A stretch of DNA of 64,000 nt, taken from positions 156,316-220,315 of the forward strand of contig NZ_JAGQDF010000010.1 in assembly GCF_018069875.1 (NCBI RefSeq), given 5' to 3'. This DNA is from Ideonella alba. GTDB lineage: Bacteria > Pseudomonadota > Gammaproteobacteria > Burkholderiales > Burkholderiaceae_C. The first letter of the stretch is position 1. The number at the start of each line of letters is the position of its first letter. Under the pieces are notes generated by a model. It made no database searches, was not told the origin of the DNA, and saw only the letters and a program-made list of their open reading frames with translations. Shown here piece by piece: positions 10,180 through 23,275 of this stretch. Made by a program: the position numbers and the translations under genes.

Positions 10180-12489
10180 ATGGTGTCGTTGATCTGGGAG
10201 CGGGGCGTTGCGTGGACGCAGCGGCGGGGCCTGTATGCCAAGCTGGGCCTGATGCTGCTGGTGCTGGGGCTGCCGCTGGTCGCGCTGCTCGGGCAGTCCC
10301 TGCACGAACGCCTGGGCGAGGTCGAGCGCCTGTCGCGCCGGCTGGATGGCCTGTTGGCCACCGAGCAGCTGCTGCGTGTCCAGCAGCGCCTGGATGCACC
10401 GGCGGATCTGACCGATCTGGCGGCGGTGGACACCGCTCTGGCTGCGCTGAACATGCCGGACAGTGAGACCGGCTGGCACGCGCTGCGTGAGCGCCTGGCG
10501 CAGCGCCCTGCGCAGGCCGCACCGGTGCTGCGGTCGGCCTTGCTGGCCGACCTGCAGCGCCTGGCGCTGCGCGTGGCGCGCGACAGCGGCACGCTGGAGT
10601 CGGGCAGTGCCACCGAGGCCCTGCGCCTGTCGCTGTCGACCGATCTGCTGCCGGCGTTGCAGGACGAGGTGGGCCAGATCGCACCGCGCCTGACCCCGGG
10701 TCAGATGCCCGACATGGGCGACGGCGAGCGCTCGGCACTGCGGACCCAGCTGGCGATGCTGGAGCGCGACACCGAAACGATCGATCAGCGCACCGATATG
10801 CTGCTTGGCGCCGAGAACCTGCAGTCGCCCGCCTGGTCCCAGGCGCGGCAGACCATGCGCGCCTACCTGCGCGAGGCCGACGCCGCGCTGCAGGACCCCG
10901 ACGGCGCGGCCGGCCAGGTGGACCTGCCGGGACGCGGACAGCAGGTGCTGCAGCAACTGGGCAACACCGAGGTGGCCCTGCTTGAGGCGCAGATGGACGA
11001 CTCTCGGTCCGCGCTGGCGCGTGCGCGCTGGTCGCTGTGGGCCACGGCCCTGGTGGCCCTGCTGTGGCTGGGCGTGGTGGTCATCACCGTGCTGCTGCTG
11101 CGCTCCGGGCTGCTGCAATCCTTTGCCGCGCTGGGCGGCGCGATTCGCGCCATCGCTGATGGCGACCTCGGCCACCGTGCCGATGTGCCCGGCCAGGACG
11201 AGCTGACCGCGCTGGGGCGCCGTGTCGACCGCATGGGACAGCGCATGTCGGCGATGGTGGCCGAGATCCGCACCACCGCAGTGCGCGTGCGCGAGGGCGG
11301 CGCGCAGGTGGCCGACGAGGCGCTGTCGCTGGCCGCCCGCAACGAGCGTCAGACCGAACGCCTGACCCGCTCGGTGCGGGATATCGGGCGCCTGGGGGAC
11401 GAGGTGCGCGTCACCGCCGAGGCGGTGGCCGATCTGGGCACGATGTGCCGACGCCTGGAGGAGCGCGCCAGCGAGAGTGGCGAGGCGATGCGCCACGCCG
11501 TCGAGACGGCGACCGCCCTGCAGGACAGCTCGCGCCGGGTGGCCGAGATCAACGGCGTGATCGACGACATCGCCTTCCAGACCAACCTGGTGGCGCTCAA
11601 TGCCTCTGTCGAGGCGGCACGGGCCGGTGAGAGTGGTCGCGGCTTCTCGGTCGTTGCGGCGGAGATCCGCCAGCTGGCGCTGCGCTGCGCGGAAGCCGCC
11701 GGCGAGGTGCGCGAGACGATCGAGCTGATCGTCGACGGCGCCGACCACTCGGCCACGCGCATCGCGGGCATTGGTCAGGCGCTGGAAGGCATGGGGCAGG
11801 GCATCGGGTCGATGGCCCGCCGGGTGCACGACATCGGTCAGGCCGCCGAGCGCCAGGCCGACGCGCTGGCCGAGGTCAACGGCGAGGTGCAGGCGCTGCA
11901 GGCGCTGGGCCAGGAATATGCGCGCAGCGTGCTGGCCACCGAGGACGCCTCGCGTGCCATGGTCCAGCAATCCGAGGCCTTGCAGACCTCGGTGGCGGCG
12001 TTCCGGCTGCGCCAGGGCACGGCCGATGAGGCACGCGCGATGAGCGAGGCCGCCCGTCGGCGGGTGGCCGAGGTCGGCTGGACCAAGGCGGCCGAGGAAT
12101 TCCACCGGCCCGACGGCCCCTTCCTGGACCGGGACATGTATGTCTTCGCCTTCGACGCCGAGGGCCGCTACCTTGCATGTGGCAACGCTCCGGACCGGGT
12201 CGGACGCTGCGTGCTGGACATCCCCGGCCTGCCGCCCAGCGGGGCAGAGACCCTGTTGAACGCCGGCCGGGCCATGGCCGAGCAGGGCGGTGGCTGGGTC
12301 GAGTACGAGTTCGCACTGGCCGACCTGTCCGGTTCCGGCCGCAAGAGCGCCTGGGTGGAAGACCTGGGTGACGGCGCCTTCCTGGGGGTGGGTGTCTACC
12401 GCCCGGGCCCGACCAGCGACGCCGCATCACCGCCGGTGGCGGGTGCGGGCGCCTCCGCCGCCGCACCGGCGACCGAGGCCCACGCCTGA
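10180..12489 (+). CDS. methyl-accepting chemotaxis protein with C-terminal Cache-like sensor
   Basis: A 769-residue receptor. TM1 is at about 22-42, a helical periplasmic region follows, and TM2 is at about 284-309. The HAMP segment contains [20 protein letters not shown]. The signalling hairpin has a near-canonical tip, [20 protein letters not shown]. After the coiled coil, residues about 630-748 form a compact extra domain: it begins [19 protein letters not shown] and ends [23 protein letters not shown]. That is the pattern of single Cache domains, which usually sit in the periplasm. Here it follows the signalling domain and should be cytoplasmic. It lies 10 bp after the preceding MCP gene and ends in an Ala/Pro-rich tail. 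The MCP call is certain; the Cache assignment is by motif only. Confidence 0.92.
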   Translation: MVSLIWERGVAWTQRRGLYAKLGLMLLVLGLPLVALLGQSLHERLGEVERLSRRLDGLLATEQLLRVQQRLDAPADLTDLAAVDTALAALNMPDSETGWHALRERLAQRPAQAAPVLRSALLADLQRLALRVARDSGTLESGSATEALRLSLSTDLLPALQDEVGQIAPRLTPGQMPDMGDGERSALRTQLAMLERDTETIDQRTDMLLGAENLQSPAWSQARQTMRAYLREADAALQDPDGAAGQVDLPGRGQQVLQQLGNTEVALLEAQMDDSRSALARARWSLWATALVALLWLGVVVITVLLLRSGLLQSFAALGGAIRAIADGDLGHRADVPGQDELTALGRRVDRMGQRMSAMVAEIRTTAVRVREGGAQVADEALSLAARNERQTERLTRSVRDIGRLGDEVRVTAEAVADLGTMCRRLEERASESGEAMRHAVETATALQDSSRRVAEINGVIDDIAFQTNLVALNASVEAARAGESGRGFSVVAAEIRQLALRCAEAAGEVRETIELIVDGADHSATRIAGIGQALEGMGQGIGSMARRVHDIGQAAERQADALAEVNGEVQALQALGQEYARSVLATEDASRAMVQQSEALQTSVAAFRLRQGTADEARAMSEAARRRVAEVGWTKAAEEFHRPDGPFLDRDMYVFAFDAEGRYLACGNAPDRVGRCVLDIPGLPPSGAETLLNAGRAMAEQGGGWVEYEFALADLSGSGRKSAWVEDLGDGAFLGVGVYRPGPTSDAASPPVAGAGASAAAPATEAHA

Positions 12490-12655
12490 AGACGGCCCGG
12501 GCGGGTTCCCCGTTTCGTCGGCCCCGGCTGCACTTCGTCGGCCGGCCACGCCGTTCATCGGGCACTGCGCCAGATCAAGCCGCTGCCTCTACACTGCGCC
12601 ACGCCTCACGAGGGCAATCACGCGGTCGATGGTCGACCGGGCACAGGGGACGAGG

Positions 12656-13804
12656 ATGCGGTCAGGCAAGCAATGGGTTTTTGGCGTTGTGGCGCTGGTG
12701 GTGCTGGCGGGTGCTGGCATGTGGTGGAAGGGCCAGCAGAGTGCCCAGGCGGCTGACAAGAAGGAGCCACCACCGCCGCCGCTGGTGTTCTCACCCAAGG
12801 AAGTGGCCACCGCGCAGATGCGCGCGTTGACCCAGGTGATCACCTTCTCGGGGCCGCTGGTCTCGCCCAATACCGCCACCGTCAAGGCCAAGGCAGCGGG
12901 CACGCTGCTGTCGCTGTCGGTGTCCGAGGGCAGCCGGGTGAAGCGCGGCCAGGCCCTGGGCATGCTTGATCTGGCCGACCTGACGGCCCGGCTGCAGGAG
13001 CGCCAGGCTGGCGTGGCCTCGGCCCAGGCCACGCTGGCCCAGGCCGAGCGCACCCATGCGTCCAACCAGCGGCTGGCTGACCAGCAGTTCATCTCGCCGA
13101 TCGCGCTGGACAACTCGCGCGCCGCGCTCGACACCGCCCGCGCCCAGTTGGGCGCGGCCCAGGCGCAGGTGGAATCGGCCCGCATCGCGCTGCGCGAGGC
13201 CGCGCTGGTGGCGCCGATCGATGGCATCGTCGCCAAGCGCCATGCGCTGCCGGGCGAGAAGGTGTCGGCCGAGCAGCCGGTGCTGACCCTGGTGGACCTG
13301 CGCACGCTGGAGATGGCCGGCAGCGTGGGCACGCGCGACATCGCGCGGCTGCGCCCCGGGATGACGGTGCGCCTGCTGATCGAGGGCGACCCCCGCGCGG
13401 TCGATGGCCAGCTGGCGCGCATCGCGCCGTCGGTGGATGCCGGCGCACGGTCGATCCAGGTGACGGTGACCCTGGGCAACCCTGACGAGCGCTGGCGCGC
13501 CGGCCAGTTTGCGCTGGCCCGGGTGGAGTTGCCGGCCGAGCAGCCCACCCTGGCGGTGCCGGCCACCGCGGTGGGCACGGCCTCGGGGCAGGAGTACGTC
13601 TGGGCGCTGGAGAAGGACCAGTTGATCCGCCGCACCGTGGTGACCGGCCGCCGCGACCCGTCCAGTGGCGAGGTCGAGGTGCTGCAGGGCCTGAGCGCCG
13701 GCCAGGTGGTGCTGGCGGGCAGCTTCGAGAACCTGCGCGAAGGCCGCACGGCCCGCGTGGGCGACGCCACGGCCAGCGCACCGGCCGCCGCCGCGTCGCG
13801 CTGA
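12656..13804 (+). CDS. RND efflux periplasmic adaptor (membrane fusion protein)
   Basis: A 382-residue HlyD/AcrA-type adaptor. An N-terminal membrane anchor (about 7-23, no lipobox Cys) is followed by a Pro-rich spacer. The first lipoyl half (VKAKAAGTLLSLSVSEGSRV), an alpha-helical hairpin at about 100-165, the second lipoyl half (LVAPIDGIVAKRHALPGEKV) and beta-barrel and membrane-proximal domains follow. An ATG 27 bp upstream is in frame, but AGGGGA spaced 5 nt from the ATG at 12656 decides for this start. It lies 31 bp ahead of the RND pump gene and links it to an outer-membrane channel. No TolC-like gene is in the window, so the channel must be supplied from elsewhere. A TACACT hexamer at 12590-12595 may be the -10 box. 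Confidence 0.94.
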   Translation: MRSGKQWVFGVVALVVLAGAGMWWKGQQSAQAADKKEPPPPPLVFSPKEVATAQMRALTQVITFSGPLVSPNTATVKAKAAGTLLSLSVSEGSRVKRGQALGMLDLADLTARLQERQAGVASAQATLAQAERTHASNQRLADQQFISPIALDNSRAALDTARAQLGAAQAQVESARIALREAALVAPIDGIVAKRHALPGEKVSAEQPVLTLVDLRTLEMAGSVGTRDIARLRPGMTVRLLIEGDPRAVDGQLARIAPSVDAGARSIQVTVTLGNPDERWRAGQFALARVELPAEQPTLAVPATAVGTASGQEYVWALEKDQLIRRTVVTGRRDPSSGEVEVLQGLSAGQVVLAGSFENLREGRTARVGDATASAPAAAASR

Positions 13805-13835
13805 TCCCTCATCCCATGTCCCGGAGGTTCCAGCC

Positions 13836-16800
13836 ATGTGGATGACCCGCGTCTCGATCAACAACCCCGTCTTCGCCACGATGGTGATGGTGGCCATCTG
13901 CGTGCTGGGCCTGTTCGCCTACAACCGCCTGGGCGTGGAGCAGATGCCCGACGTCTCGCCGCCGATGGTGTTTGTCCAGGTGGCCTACCCCGGCGCCTCG
14001 CCGCCGGCGGTGGAAACCGAGGTGACCCAGCCGCTGGAGCAGGCCCTCAACGGCATTGCCGGCATCAAGCAGATCACCTCGAACAGCTTCGAGGGCCGCA
14101 GCGAAAGCTACCTGCGCTTCAATGTCGACGCCGACATGAGCCGCGCCGTGCAGGACGTGCGCGACAAGGTGGCCCAGGTCCAGGCCAGCTTTCCGCGAGA
14201 CGTCAAGCAGCCGCTGATCGCCCGCTTCGATGGCGACAACCAGCAACCCACGGTCATCGTGGCGCTGATGGCCAGCGACCGCAGCGCCCGTGAGCTGTCG
14301 CTGCTGGCCGACCAGACGCTGCGCCGCCGCTTCGAGCGGGTCGACGGCGTGGCGCGCGTGCAGATCGGCGGCCTGGTGGTGCGCCAGGTGCGCATCGACC
14401 TGGACCCGCAGCGCCTGCGCGCCCATGCGCTGACGCCGGCTGACGTGGCCGCCGCGCTGCAGCGCGCCAACGCCGACCAGCCGGTGGGCCTGCTCAGCGG
14501 CGAGCGCATCGATGCCATCGTGCGCATCGAGGGCCGCATCCGCACGCCCAAGGAATTCGGCGAGGTGGTGGTGTCCTCCGGCGCAGCCGGCGTGGTCACC
14601 GTGGCCGACCTGGGGCAGGTGGTGGAGCGCGAGCAGGAACCCGACTCGCTGTCGCGCATCAACGGCAAGCAGGCCGTGACCTTCAACATCGTCAAGCAGC
14701 AGGACGCCAACCTGGTGGCCACCGGCGAGGCCGTCAAGGCGGCCTACGAGGAGATCAAGGGCAGCCTGCCGCCGGGCATGGAGATGCGGCTGATCTGGGC
14801 GCGCAGCGACTGGACCAAGGACTCGCTCGACGGCGTCAAGCGCACCCTGATCGAGGGCGCGCTGCTGACCGTGGGCATCGTCTTCCTGTTCCTGCACAGC
14901 TGGCGCAGCACCGTGATCACCGGCCTGACGCTGCCGATCTCCGTGATCGCCAGCTTCCTGGCGGTGTACGCCTTCGGCTTCACGCTGAACTTCATGACGA
15001 TGATGGCGCTGAGCCTGTGCATCGGCCTGCTGATCGATGACGCGATCGTGGTGCGCGAAAACATCGTGCGCCACGTGAAGATGGGCAAGGACCACCACAC
15101 CGCGGCCCGCGAAGGCACCGACGAGATCGGCCTGGCGGTGCTGGCCACCACCTTCGCGATCTGCGCGGTGTTCACGCCGGTGGCCTTCATGCACGGCATC
15201 GTCGGCAAGTTTTTCTACCCCTTCGGCATCACCGTGGTGGCGGCGGTGCTGGTCAGCCTGTTCGTCAGCTTCACGCTCGACCCGATGCTCTCGGCCGTCT
15301 GGAAGGATCCTCCGGGTGACCGCTTCAGCCGGCTGCCCGTCGTGCGGCACCTGCTGGCCGCGGTGGATGCGGGCATGGAGCACCTGCACAGCCTCTACGG
15401 CGCGCTGATCCGCTGGGCGATGGGGCCCAGCCGCTACCGCCTGCCCTGGCCCGCCTACGGCCACCCGTTCGGCCCCGATGGTCGCCGCCAGAAGGGCGAG
15501 CCCCGCCGCTGGCGCCGGGCCACGCTGAGCCCGCGCGGGGTGGTGCTGTGGGTCGCCGCCTTCAGCTTCGTGGCCGCGCTGGCCATTCCGGCCTCGGGCC
15601 TGATCGGCGCCGAGATGATCCCGCAGACCGATGACGGCTTCATCCAGATCAACGTCAAGCTGCCGGTGGGCTCCAGCCTGGAGCGCTCCGACGAGAAATT
15701 CCGCCAGCTCGAGGCCATCGTCACCCGCTTCCCCGAGGTGGTGACGGTCAACACCAACATCGGCGGCGAGCAGGGACGCTCGGCCGGCACGATCGGCGTG
15801 AACCTGAAGCCCCGCAAGCAGCGCGAGCGCAGCCAGAAGGAGGTCGAGGACGCGATCCGCGCCGCCTTCGCCAGCGTGCCCGGCGTGGACGTGGCCCTGG
15901 GCTGGGACCGTCCGATCTATGTGGGCGTGCTGGGGCCGGACCCGGAAGTGCTGGACCAGATCACCACCCAGCTGACCGAGAAGATCCGCAAGATCAAGGG
16001 CATCGCCGACCTGGAGAACTCGGTCAAGCCCGGTGTGCCCGCCTACGCGGTGCGTCTGAAGCCCGATGCCGCCCGCGAGCTGGGCCTGTCGGCGCAGACG
16101 CTGGCCAGCTCGATGCGCGCCTACGTGAACGGTGACGTGGCCACCTGGTGGACCACGCCCGATGGCCAGCAGGTGGAGGTGCAGCTGCGCCTGCCGCAGG
16201 ACCAGCGGCGCGACATTGACCAGCTGCGCCAGCTGCCGGTGGCCTACGCCAAGGACGGCACGCCGGTGGCGCTGGAGCGCGTGGCGACGATCACCGCGGT
16301 CACCAACCCGCAGCTGATCAAGCGCCAGGACCTGCAGCGCCGCCAGGGCATCTACGCCGGCATCGACCATGGCTCGGGTCGCGCCGCCGGTGACGTAGGC
16401 GCCGACGTGAAGAAGCTGGTCGAGCAGACCTCGCTGCCACCGGGCTACCGCTTCGACGTGGGCGGCCAGACCAAGGACCAGGATGAGGTGTTCGGCGCCA
16501 TCTTCGGCGCGCTGGGCCTGGCGGTGATCTTCATCTACATCGTGCTGGCCAGCCAGTTCGGCAGCTTCATCCAGCCGCTGGCGATCATGGCCTCGCTGCC
16601 GCTGTCACTGATCGGCGTGATGCTGGCGCTGTGGATCAGCCAGTCCACGATCAACCTGTTCTCGCTGATCGGCCTGATCATGCTGATGGGCCTGGTGACG
16701 AAGAACGCAATCCTGCTGGTCGACTTCGCCAACCATGCGCGCCAGCGCGGCGCCGGCATGATGGACGCCCTGCTCGAGGCCGGCCAGACCCGGATGCGGC

Positions 16801-16988
16801 CCATCGTCATGACCACCGCGGCCATGGTCTTCGGCATGTTGCCGCTGGCGCTGGCGCTGAACGAGGGTGGCGAGTTCCAGGCCTCGATGGGCCGCGCCAT
16901 CATCGGTGGCGTGATCACCTCGACGCTGCTGACGCTGGTGGTGGTGCCGGTGATCTACAGCTACCTGGTGCGCGAGAAGCGGGGCTGA
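13836..16988 (+). CDS. RND-family efflux pump, inner-membrane permease
   Basis: A 1050-residue AcrB/MexB-like hydrophobe/amphiphile exporter with 12 expected TM helices and two large periplasmic loops. TM4 has the proton-relay pair in GLLIDDAIVVREN and TM10 has the relay Lys in GLVTKNAILLVDFAN. The N-terminus (RVSINNPVFATMVMVAICVLG) is typical of the family. A charged, Arg/Gly-rich cytoplasmic loop at about 530-570, between the two halves, is longer than in AcrB. GGAGG lies 10 nt before the ATG. It forms an operon with the adaptor gene. Substrate range cannot be read from the sequence; organic solvents, drugs or dyes are usual for the family. It converges on the TIR gene, with 19 bp between the stops. 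Confidence 0.96.
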   Translation: MWMTRVSINNPVFATMVMVAICVLGLFAYNRLGVEQMPDVSPPMVFVQVAYPGASPPAVETEVTQPLEQALNGIAGIKQITSNSFEGRSESYLRFNVDADMSRAVQDVRDKVAQVQASFPRDVKQPLIARFDGDNQQPTVIVALMASDRSARELSLLADQTLRRRFERVDGVARVQIGGLVVRQVRIDLDPQRLRAHALTPADVAAALQRANADQPVGLLSGERIDAIVRIEGRIRTPKEFGEVVVSSGAAGVVTVADLGQVVEREQEPDSLSRINGKQAVTFNIVKQQDANLVATGEAVKAAYEEIKGSLPPGMEMRLIWARSDWTKDSLDGVKRTLIEGALLTVGIVFLFLHSWRSTVITGLTLPISVIASFLAVYAFGFTLNFMTMMALSLCIGLLIDDAIVVRENIVRHVKMGKDHHTAAREGTDEIGLAVLATTFAICAVFTPVAFMHGIVGKFFYPFGITVVAAVLVSLFVSFTLDPMLSAVWKDPPGDRFSRLPVVRHLLAAVDAGMEHLHSLYGALIRWAMGPSRYRLPWPAYGHPFGPDGRRQKGEPRRWRRATLSPRGVVLWVAAFSFVAALAIPASGLIGAEMIPQTDDGFIQINVKLPVGSSLERSDEKFRQLEAIVTRFPEVVTVNTNIGGEQGRSAGTIGVNLKPRKQRERSQKEVEDAIRAAFASVPGVDVALGWDRPIYVGVLGPDPEVLDQITTQLTEKIRKIKGIADLENSVKPGVPAYAVRLKPDAARELGLSAQTLASSMRAYVNGDVATWWTTPDGQQVEVQLRLPQDQRRDIDQLRQLPVAYAKDGTPVALERVATITAVTNPQLIKRQDLQRRQGIYAGIDHGSGRAAGDVGADVKKLVEQTSLPPGYRFDVGGQTKDQDEVFGAIFGALGLAVIFIYIVLASQFGSFIQPLAIMASLPLSLIGVMLALWISQSTINLFSLIGLIMLMGLVTKNAILLVDFANHARQRGAGMMDALLEAGQTRMRPIVMTTAAMVFGMLPLALALNEGGEFQASMGRAIIGGVITSTLLTLVVVPVIYSYLVREKRG

Positions 16989-17007
16989 GCGGGCGGCCGC
17001 CGGCGTC

Positions 17008-18009
17008 TCATCCCGCGCGGGTGGTGGGCTGGAAGCGCTGCAGGAATCGCTCGGCGATTTCCTCGGCGCTGCCCTCGATCACCTGGTTGCGGCCCAGACG
17101 CAGCGCCAATGCCGGGCTGAGGGCGACGTCACCGATGCGCACCGCGAACACCGGCTTGCCCAGGTCGTCGGCATAGCGCACCTCGCGCTGCACCCAGGGT
17201 GACGCCACGCTGGCCGGGGACAGGAACAGCAGCAGGGCCTGACAGTTCTGCACCTGCAGCGCCAGGCTGGTGTCCCAGTCGGTGGCGCCTTCCAGGCCCT
17301 TGTCGAACCACAGCGCCTGGCCGGCGGCGTCAAGCTGGTCGAGCACCGGCAGCAGCTGCGCCAGGTCGGCATGGGCGTAGCTGACGAACACATAGGGCCT
17401 GCCCTCCGACGCGGTGCTCGGCGCGCGTCGGACCAATGCCTGGAAGCCCGGCCGGGCCAGTCCGGTGGCCAGTACACAGGCGGCGCACCAGGCCAGCGCC
17501 CAGGACAGCAGCAGCGCCAGGCGCACCAGATCGACGCTCCAGGGCTGCCAGATGCGGGTGGCCTCGTACTCGGCCGAGCGCAGCGCATCCAGATCGTCGT
17601 CCGGGCAGGTCTGCGGGTAGATCAGGCGCGCCTCTGGTGTGCAGACGAAGCCCTTGACACCGGTCTCGCCAGTGGCGGGGATGGTGAAGCCAAAGCGCGA
17701 CATCAGACCCAGGAACAGGGCGGCGCAGAGCAGCAGCGCCAACAGCGCGCCGCGCTGCAGGCCCACGCTCCAGACCGATGGGCGATGGGCCCGCCAGCGA
17801 CCCAGCGCCAGCGCGCCGGCCACCGCCAGCACCGCCGTCAGCGAGCCGCTGCGCGCCGGCCACGGCGGTGCCGTGCCACCCGCCGACAGCACCAGGGCCA
17901 CTGTGGCGAGGGCCAGCAACACCCACCAGGGCGGCTCCAGGTGGCGCAGCAACAGCAGGCTGCGGGTCAGGCCCGGACGCCGGGCCGCGGGGCTTGGCGG
18001 GCGGCTCAT
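17008..18009 (-). CDS. membrane-anchored TIR-domain protein
   Basis: A 333-residue protein with four hydrophobic segments (about 27-46, 56-73, 85-108, 160-185) and a C-terminal TIR domain at about 203-320. The TIR core begins with YVFVSYAHAD. The box SPWVQREV puts a Glu four residues after Trp, the place of the catalytic Glu in NAD-cleaving TIR domains. The loop between TM3 and TM4 has two Cys and would face the periplasm. The ATG follows the upstream stop directly (TGAATG), so it is translationally coupled to a secreted protein. TIR NADases often act in phage defence, but no defence partner is seen here. A signalling scaffold role is the alternative. The TIR fold is clear; NADase activity is inferred. 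Confidence 0.88.
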   Translation of the reverse strand: MSRPPSPAARRPGLTRSLLLLRHLEPPWWVLLALATVALVLSAGGTAPPWPARSGSLTAVLAVAGALALGRWRAHRPSVWSVGLQRGALLALLLCAALFLGLMSRFGFTIPATGETGVKGFVCTPEARLIYPQTCPDDDLDALRSAEYEATRIWQPWSVDLVRLALLLSWALAWCAACVLATGLARPGFQALVRRAPSTASEGRPYVFVSYAHADLAQLLPVLDQLDAAGQALWFDKGLEGATDWDTSLALQVQNCQALLLFLSPASVASPWVQREVRYADDLGKPVFAVRIGDVALSPALALRLGRNQVIEGSAEEIAERFLQRFQPTTRAG

Positions 18010-18837
18010 TCAGCGGCGCAGCTCAATACGGACAATGTCGTCGGCAGGCCCATCGACCACTGAGGCCGGGCGGGTGTCGAACACGCCCGAGCTGAGCTGA
18101 CCATCCGGCCAGCGCACCTGGTAGGCGTACTGGCCGCTGAGGAATTCCTGGGCCTTCACCACATCCACCCAGCCGCGGCAACGCTGGCGGTCGGTGGGCG
18201 GAATGCGCTGGACCTCGCACAGCCGGTGTCTGAACAGCGTGATATAGCTGATGCGCCCTCCGGCCGGCCGCGTCCGCAACTCCACCGGCAGCTCACCGGC
18301 ACCGCAGCCGTCCTGAAGCACCACCGGCGGGCCTCGGCGCTGGCGTTGATGGCGCACCGCGGCTTGCTCGAGTTGCCCCTTGAGCGCCTGATGGCGCGCG
18401 GACAGGCGCTCGACGCTACGTTGATGCGCCGCACCGCGGGTGCTGGGTTCGGCCAGCGCCTCGATCGCGGCACTTTGCATGCCGTCGAGCAAGGGCTGCC
18501 ACAGCGCGGGGGGCAGTGCCAGCGCCCGCAGCGATTGGCCCAGTTGCTCGACCTCCATCGCGACCTGGATGACCATGCTGTCCGGGTCCTTCTCGCCGAC
18601 GCCCAGGTCGAGGCCCGCGTCCAGGCAGTCGAGCAAGGGAATCGTCGGTTCGCCGGGAGTCCGCATGGCAGGGCGGCTCAGGCTGGGTGCGGCGGCCACG
18701 GCGGCCTGGCGGATCTGCGCGAAGCGTGTGGCGGCGTCGGCGGGCGTCTGGGCAGGCGCTGCGCACACGGCCAGCGTCATGCACAGGGCCAGGCCGCCCC
18801 GCAGGCCAGTCGGGAGACGATGGACGCTTGTAGGCAT
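18010..18837 (-). CDS. secreted protein of unknown function, partner of the TIR gene
   Basis: A 275-residue protein with a Sec signal peptide: an Arg-containing n-region, a hydrophobic core GLALCMTLAVCAA, and a likely cleavage after APA near residue 29. The mature part has an acidic and Leu-rich helical section at about 60-165 with a coiled-coil-like Gln/Arg/Lys-rich segment. A C-terminal section of about 100 residues follows, rich in beta-type residues, with Cys at LDCLDAG, DGCGAG, LCEVQ and RCRGW. I do not recognise the family. Its stop is joined to the TIR start codon with no gap, so the two proteins are made together. This suggests a periplasmic sensor or regulator paired with the membrane TIR protein. 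That role is inference only. Confidence 0.8.
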   Translation of the reverse strand: MPTSVHRLPTGLRGGLALCMTLAVCAAPAQTPADAATRFAQIRQAAVAAAPSLSRPAMRTPGEPTIPLLDCLDAGLDLGVGEKDPDSMVIQVAMEVEQLGQSLRALALPPALWQPLLDGMQSAAIEALAEPSTRGAAHQRSVERLSARHQALKGQLEQAAVRHQRQRRGPPVVLQDGCGAGELPVELRTRPAGGRISYITLFRHRLCEVQRIPPTDRQRCRGWVDVVKAQEFLSGQYAYQVRWPDGQLSSGVFDTRPASVVDGPADDIVRIELRR

Positions 18838-18900
18838 GGTGGCTCCGCTTGGCCGGTCGTCGCGCCGGCGTCCCGCTGTTGTAGCGCCGGCCAGCCAGCG

Positions 18901-18927
18901 CCGCCACCCCTTGTGCTGGGGTGGCGG
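18901..18927 (-). terminator. strong hairpin after sdaA, probable terminator
   Basis: A perfect 10-bp inverted repeat, CCGCCACCCC / GGGGTGGCGG with a 7-nt loop, starts 8 bp past the sdaA stop codon. It has no T-run, so it may be a Rho-aided terminator or a 3'-end stabiliser rather than a classical intrinsic terminator. The rest of the 97-bp gap, up to the TIR-partner start at 18837, shows nothing recognisable. Confidence 0.5.
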
Positions 18928-18934
18928 GCCGCAC

Positions 18935-20326
18935 TCAGCATTCGACGATATTGACCGCCAGACCGCCGCGCGCGGTTTCCTTGTACTTGGTCATCATGTC
19001 GGCACCGGTCTCGCGCATCGTCTTGATGACCTTGTCCAGGCTGACGAAGTGGCTGCCGTCGCCGCGCAGTGCCATGCGCGCGGCATTGATGGCCTTGACC
19101 GAGGCGATGGCGTTGCGCTCGATGCAGGGAATCTGCACCAGGCCACCCACCGGGTCGCAGGTCAGGCCCAGGTGGTGCTCCATGCCGATCTCGGCGGCGT
19201 TCTCGGCCTGCTCGGGCGTGCCGCCCATCACCGCGCACAGCGCGCCGGCGGCCATCGAGCAGGCCACGCCCACCTCGCCCTGGCAGCCGACCTCGGCGCC
19301 GGAGATGCTGGCGTTCTCCTTGTAGAGGATGCCGATCGCGGCGGCGGTGAGCAGGAAATCGACCACGCCCGATTCGCTGGCACCGGGCACGAAGCGGGTG
19401 TAGTAATGCAGCACCGCCGGCACGATGCCGGCCGCGCCGTTGGTGGGCGCGGTGACCACGCGGCCGCCGGCGGCGTTCTCCTCGTTGACCGCCAGCGCAT
19501 AGAGGTTCACCCAGTCCAGCACCTGCAACGGGTCGCGCAGCGCCTCCTCGGGTTTGGCGGTCAGCGCCTCGCGCAGCGCCTTGGCGCGGCGCTTGACCTT
19601 GAAGCCGCCGGGCAGCGTGCCCTCGGTGCGGCAACCGCGCTCCACACAGGCCTGCATCACCGCCCAGATGCGCAGCAGACCGGCATCGATCTCGGCGTCG
19701 CTGCGCCAGTGGCGCTCGTTGCGGCGCATCAGCTGGGCGATCGACAGGCCGTGCTCGGCGCACAGCGCCAGCAACTGCTCGCCGCTGGTGAAAGGCAGCG
19801 GCAGCACCGTGGCGTCAGGGGCGATGGTCTTCTGGCGGCTGCCGTCGGCGGCCACCTCCTCGCTGACCACGAAGCCGCCGCCCACCGAGTAGTACACGCG
19901 CTGGCACAGCTCGGCACCGCTGGCGTCGAAGGCCGTCAGGCGCATGCCGTTGGCGTGGAAGGGCAGGCTCTCGCGGCGGAAGAAGGCCAGGTCGCGCGCC
20001 TCCTCGAAGGCCACCGCATGCTCGCCTTGGAGCAGCAGGCGGCCACCGCCGCGAATCGCCGCCAGCAGCGCCGGCACCTGGTCCACATCGACGGTGTCGG
20101 GCTCATGACCGGCCAGGCCCAGCAGCACCGCGGTATCGCTGCCGTGGCCCTTGCCGGTGGCGCCCAGCGAGCCGTACAGGCCGCAGTGCACGCGCGCGGT
20201 GCGCGCCAGCAGGCCCTCATGGGCCAGGCGCAGCGTGAACAGACGCGCGGCGCGCATCGGCCCCACGGTGTGCGAGCTGCTCGGCCCGATGCCGATCTTG
20301 AAGAGGTCGAAGACCGAGACAGCCAT
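18935..20326 (-). CDS. sdaA: L-serine ammonia-lyase (iron-sulfur type)
   Basis: A 463-residue one-chain L-serine dehydratase that converts serine to pyruvate and ammonia. The N-terminal beta domain begins [20 protein letters not shown], the signature for substrate binding. The alpha domain carries the cysteines expected for the 4Fe-4S cluster (CSMAAGALC region, LTCDPVGG, and the C-terminal Cys) and ends one residue after that Cys, as in the family. It lies 10 bp after gcvP, in the same riboswitch-controlled operon. Serine made from glycine and the one-carbon units of the cleavage system can thus be burned to pyruvate. Length and motifs agree with the family throughout. Confidence 0.96.
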   Translation of the reverse strand: MAVSVFDLFKIGIGPSSSHTVGPMRAARLFTLRLAHEGLLARTARVHCGLYGSLGATGKGHGSDTAVLLGLAGHEPDTVDVDQVPALLAAIRGGGRLLLQGEHAVAFEEARDLAFFRRESLPFHANGMRLTAFDASGAELCQRVYYSVGGGFVVSEEVAADGSRQKTIAPDATVLPLPFTSGEQLLALCAEHGLSIAQLMRRNERHWRSDAEIDAGLLRIWAVMQACVERGCRTEGTLPGGFKVKRRAKALREALTAKPEEALRDPLQVLDWVNLYALAVNEENAAGGRVVTAPTNGAAGIVPAVLHYYTRFVPGASESGVVDFLLTAAAIGILYKENASISGAEVGCQGEVGVACSMAAGALCAVMGGTPEQAENAAEIGMEHHLGLTCDPVGGLVQIPCIERNAIASVKAINAARMALRGDGSHFVSLDKVIKTMRETGADMMTKYKETARGGLAVNIVEC

Positions 20327-20336
20327 GGCTCAGTGC

Positions 20337-23231
<2,895 letters not shown>

Positions 23232-23275
23232 GGGCGGCAGGCGGGGGTCAGGGTCAGGCGCCGGGGCGCCGGAAA

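Noticed and set aside
13809..16370. 853-codon minus-strand frame opposite the RND pump gene
   Set aside because: The plus strand encodes a complete RND permease with all catalytic residues. The antisense product is His/Ala/Asp-rich without any motif.
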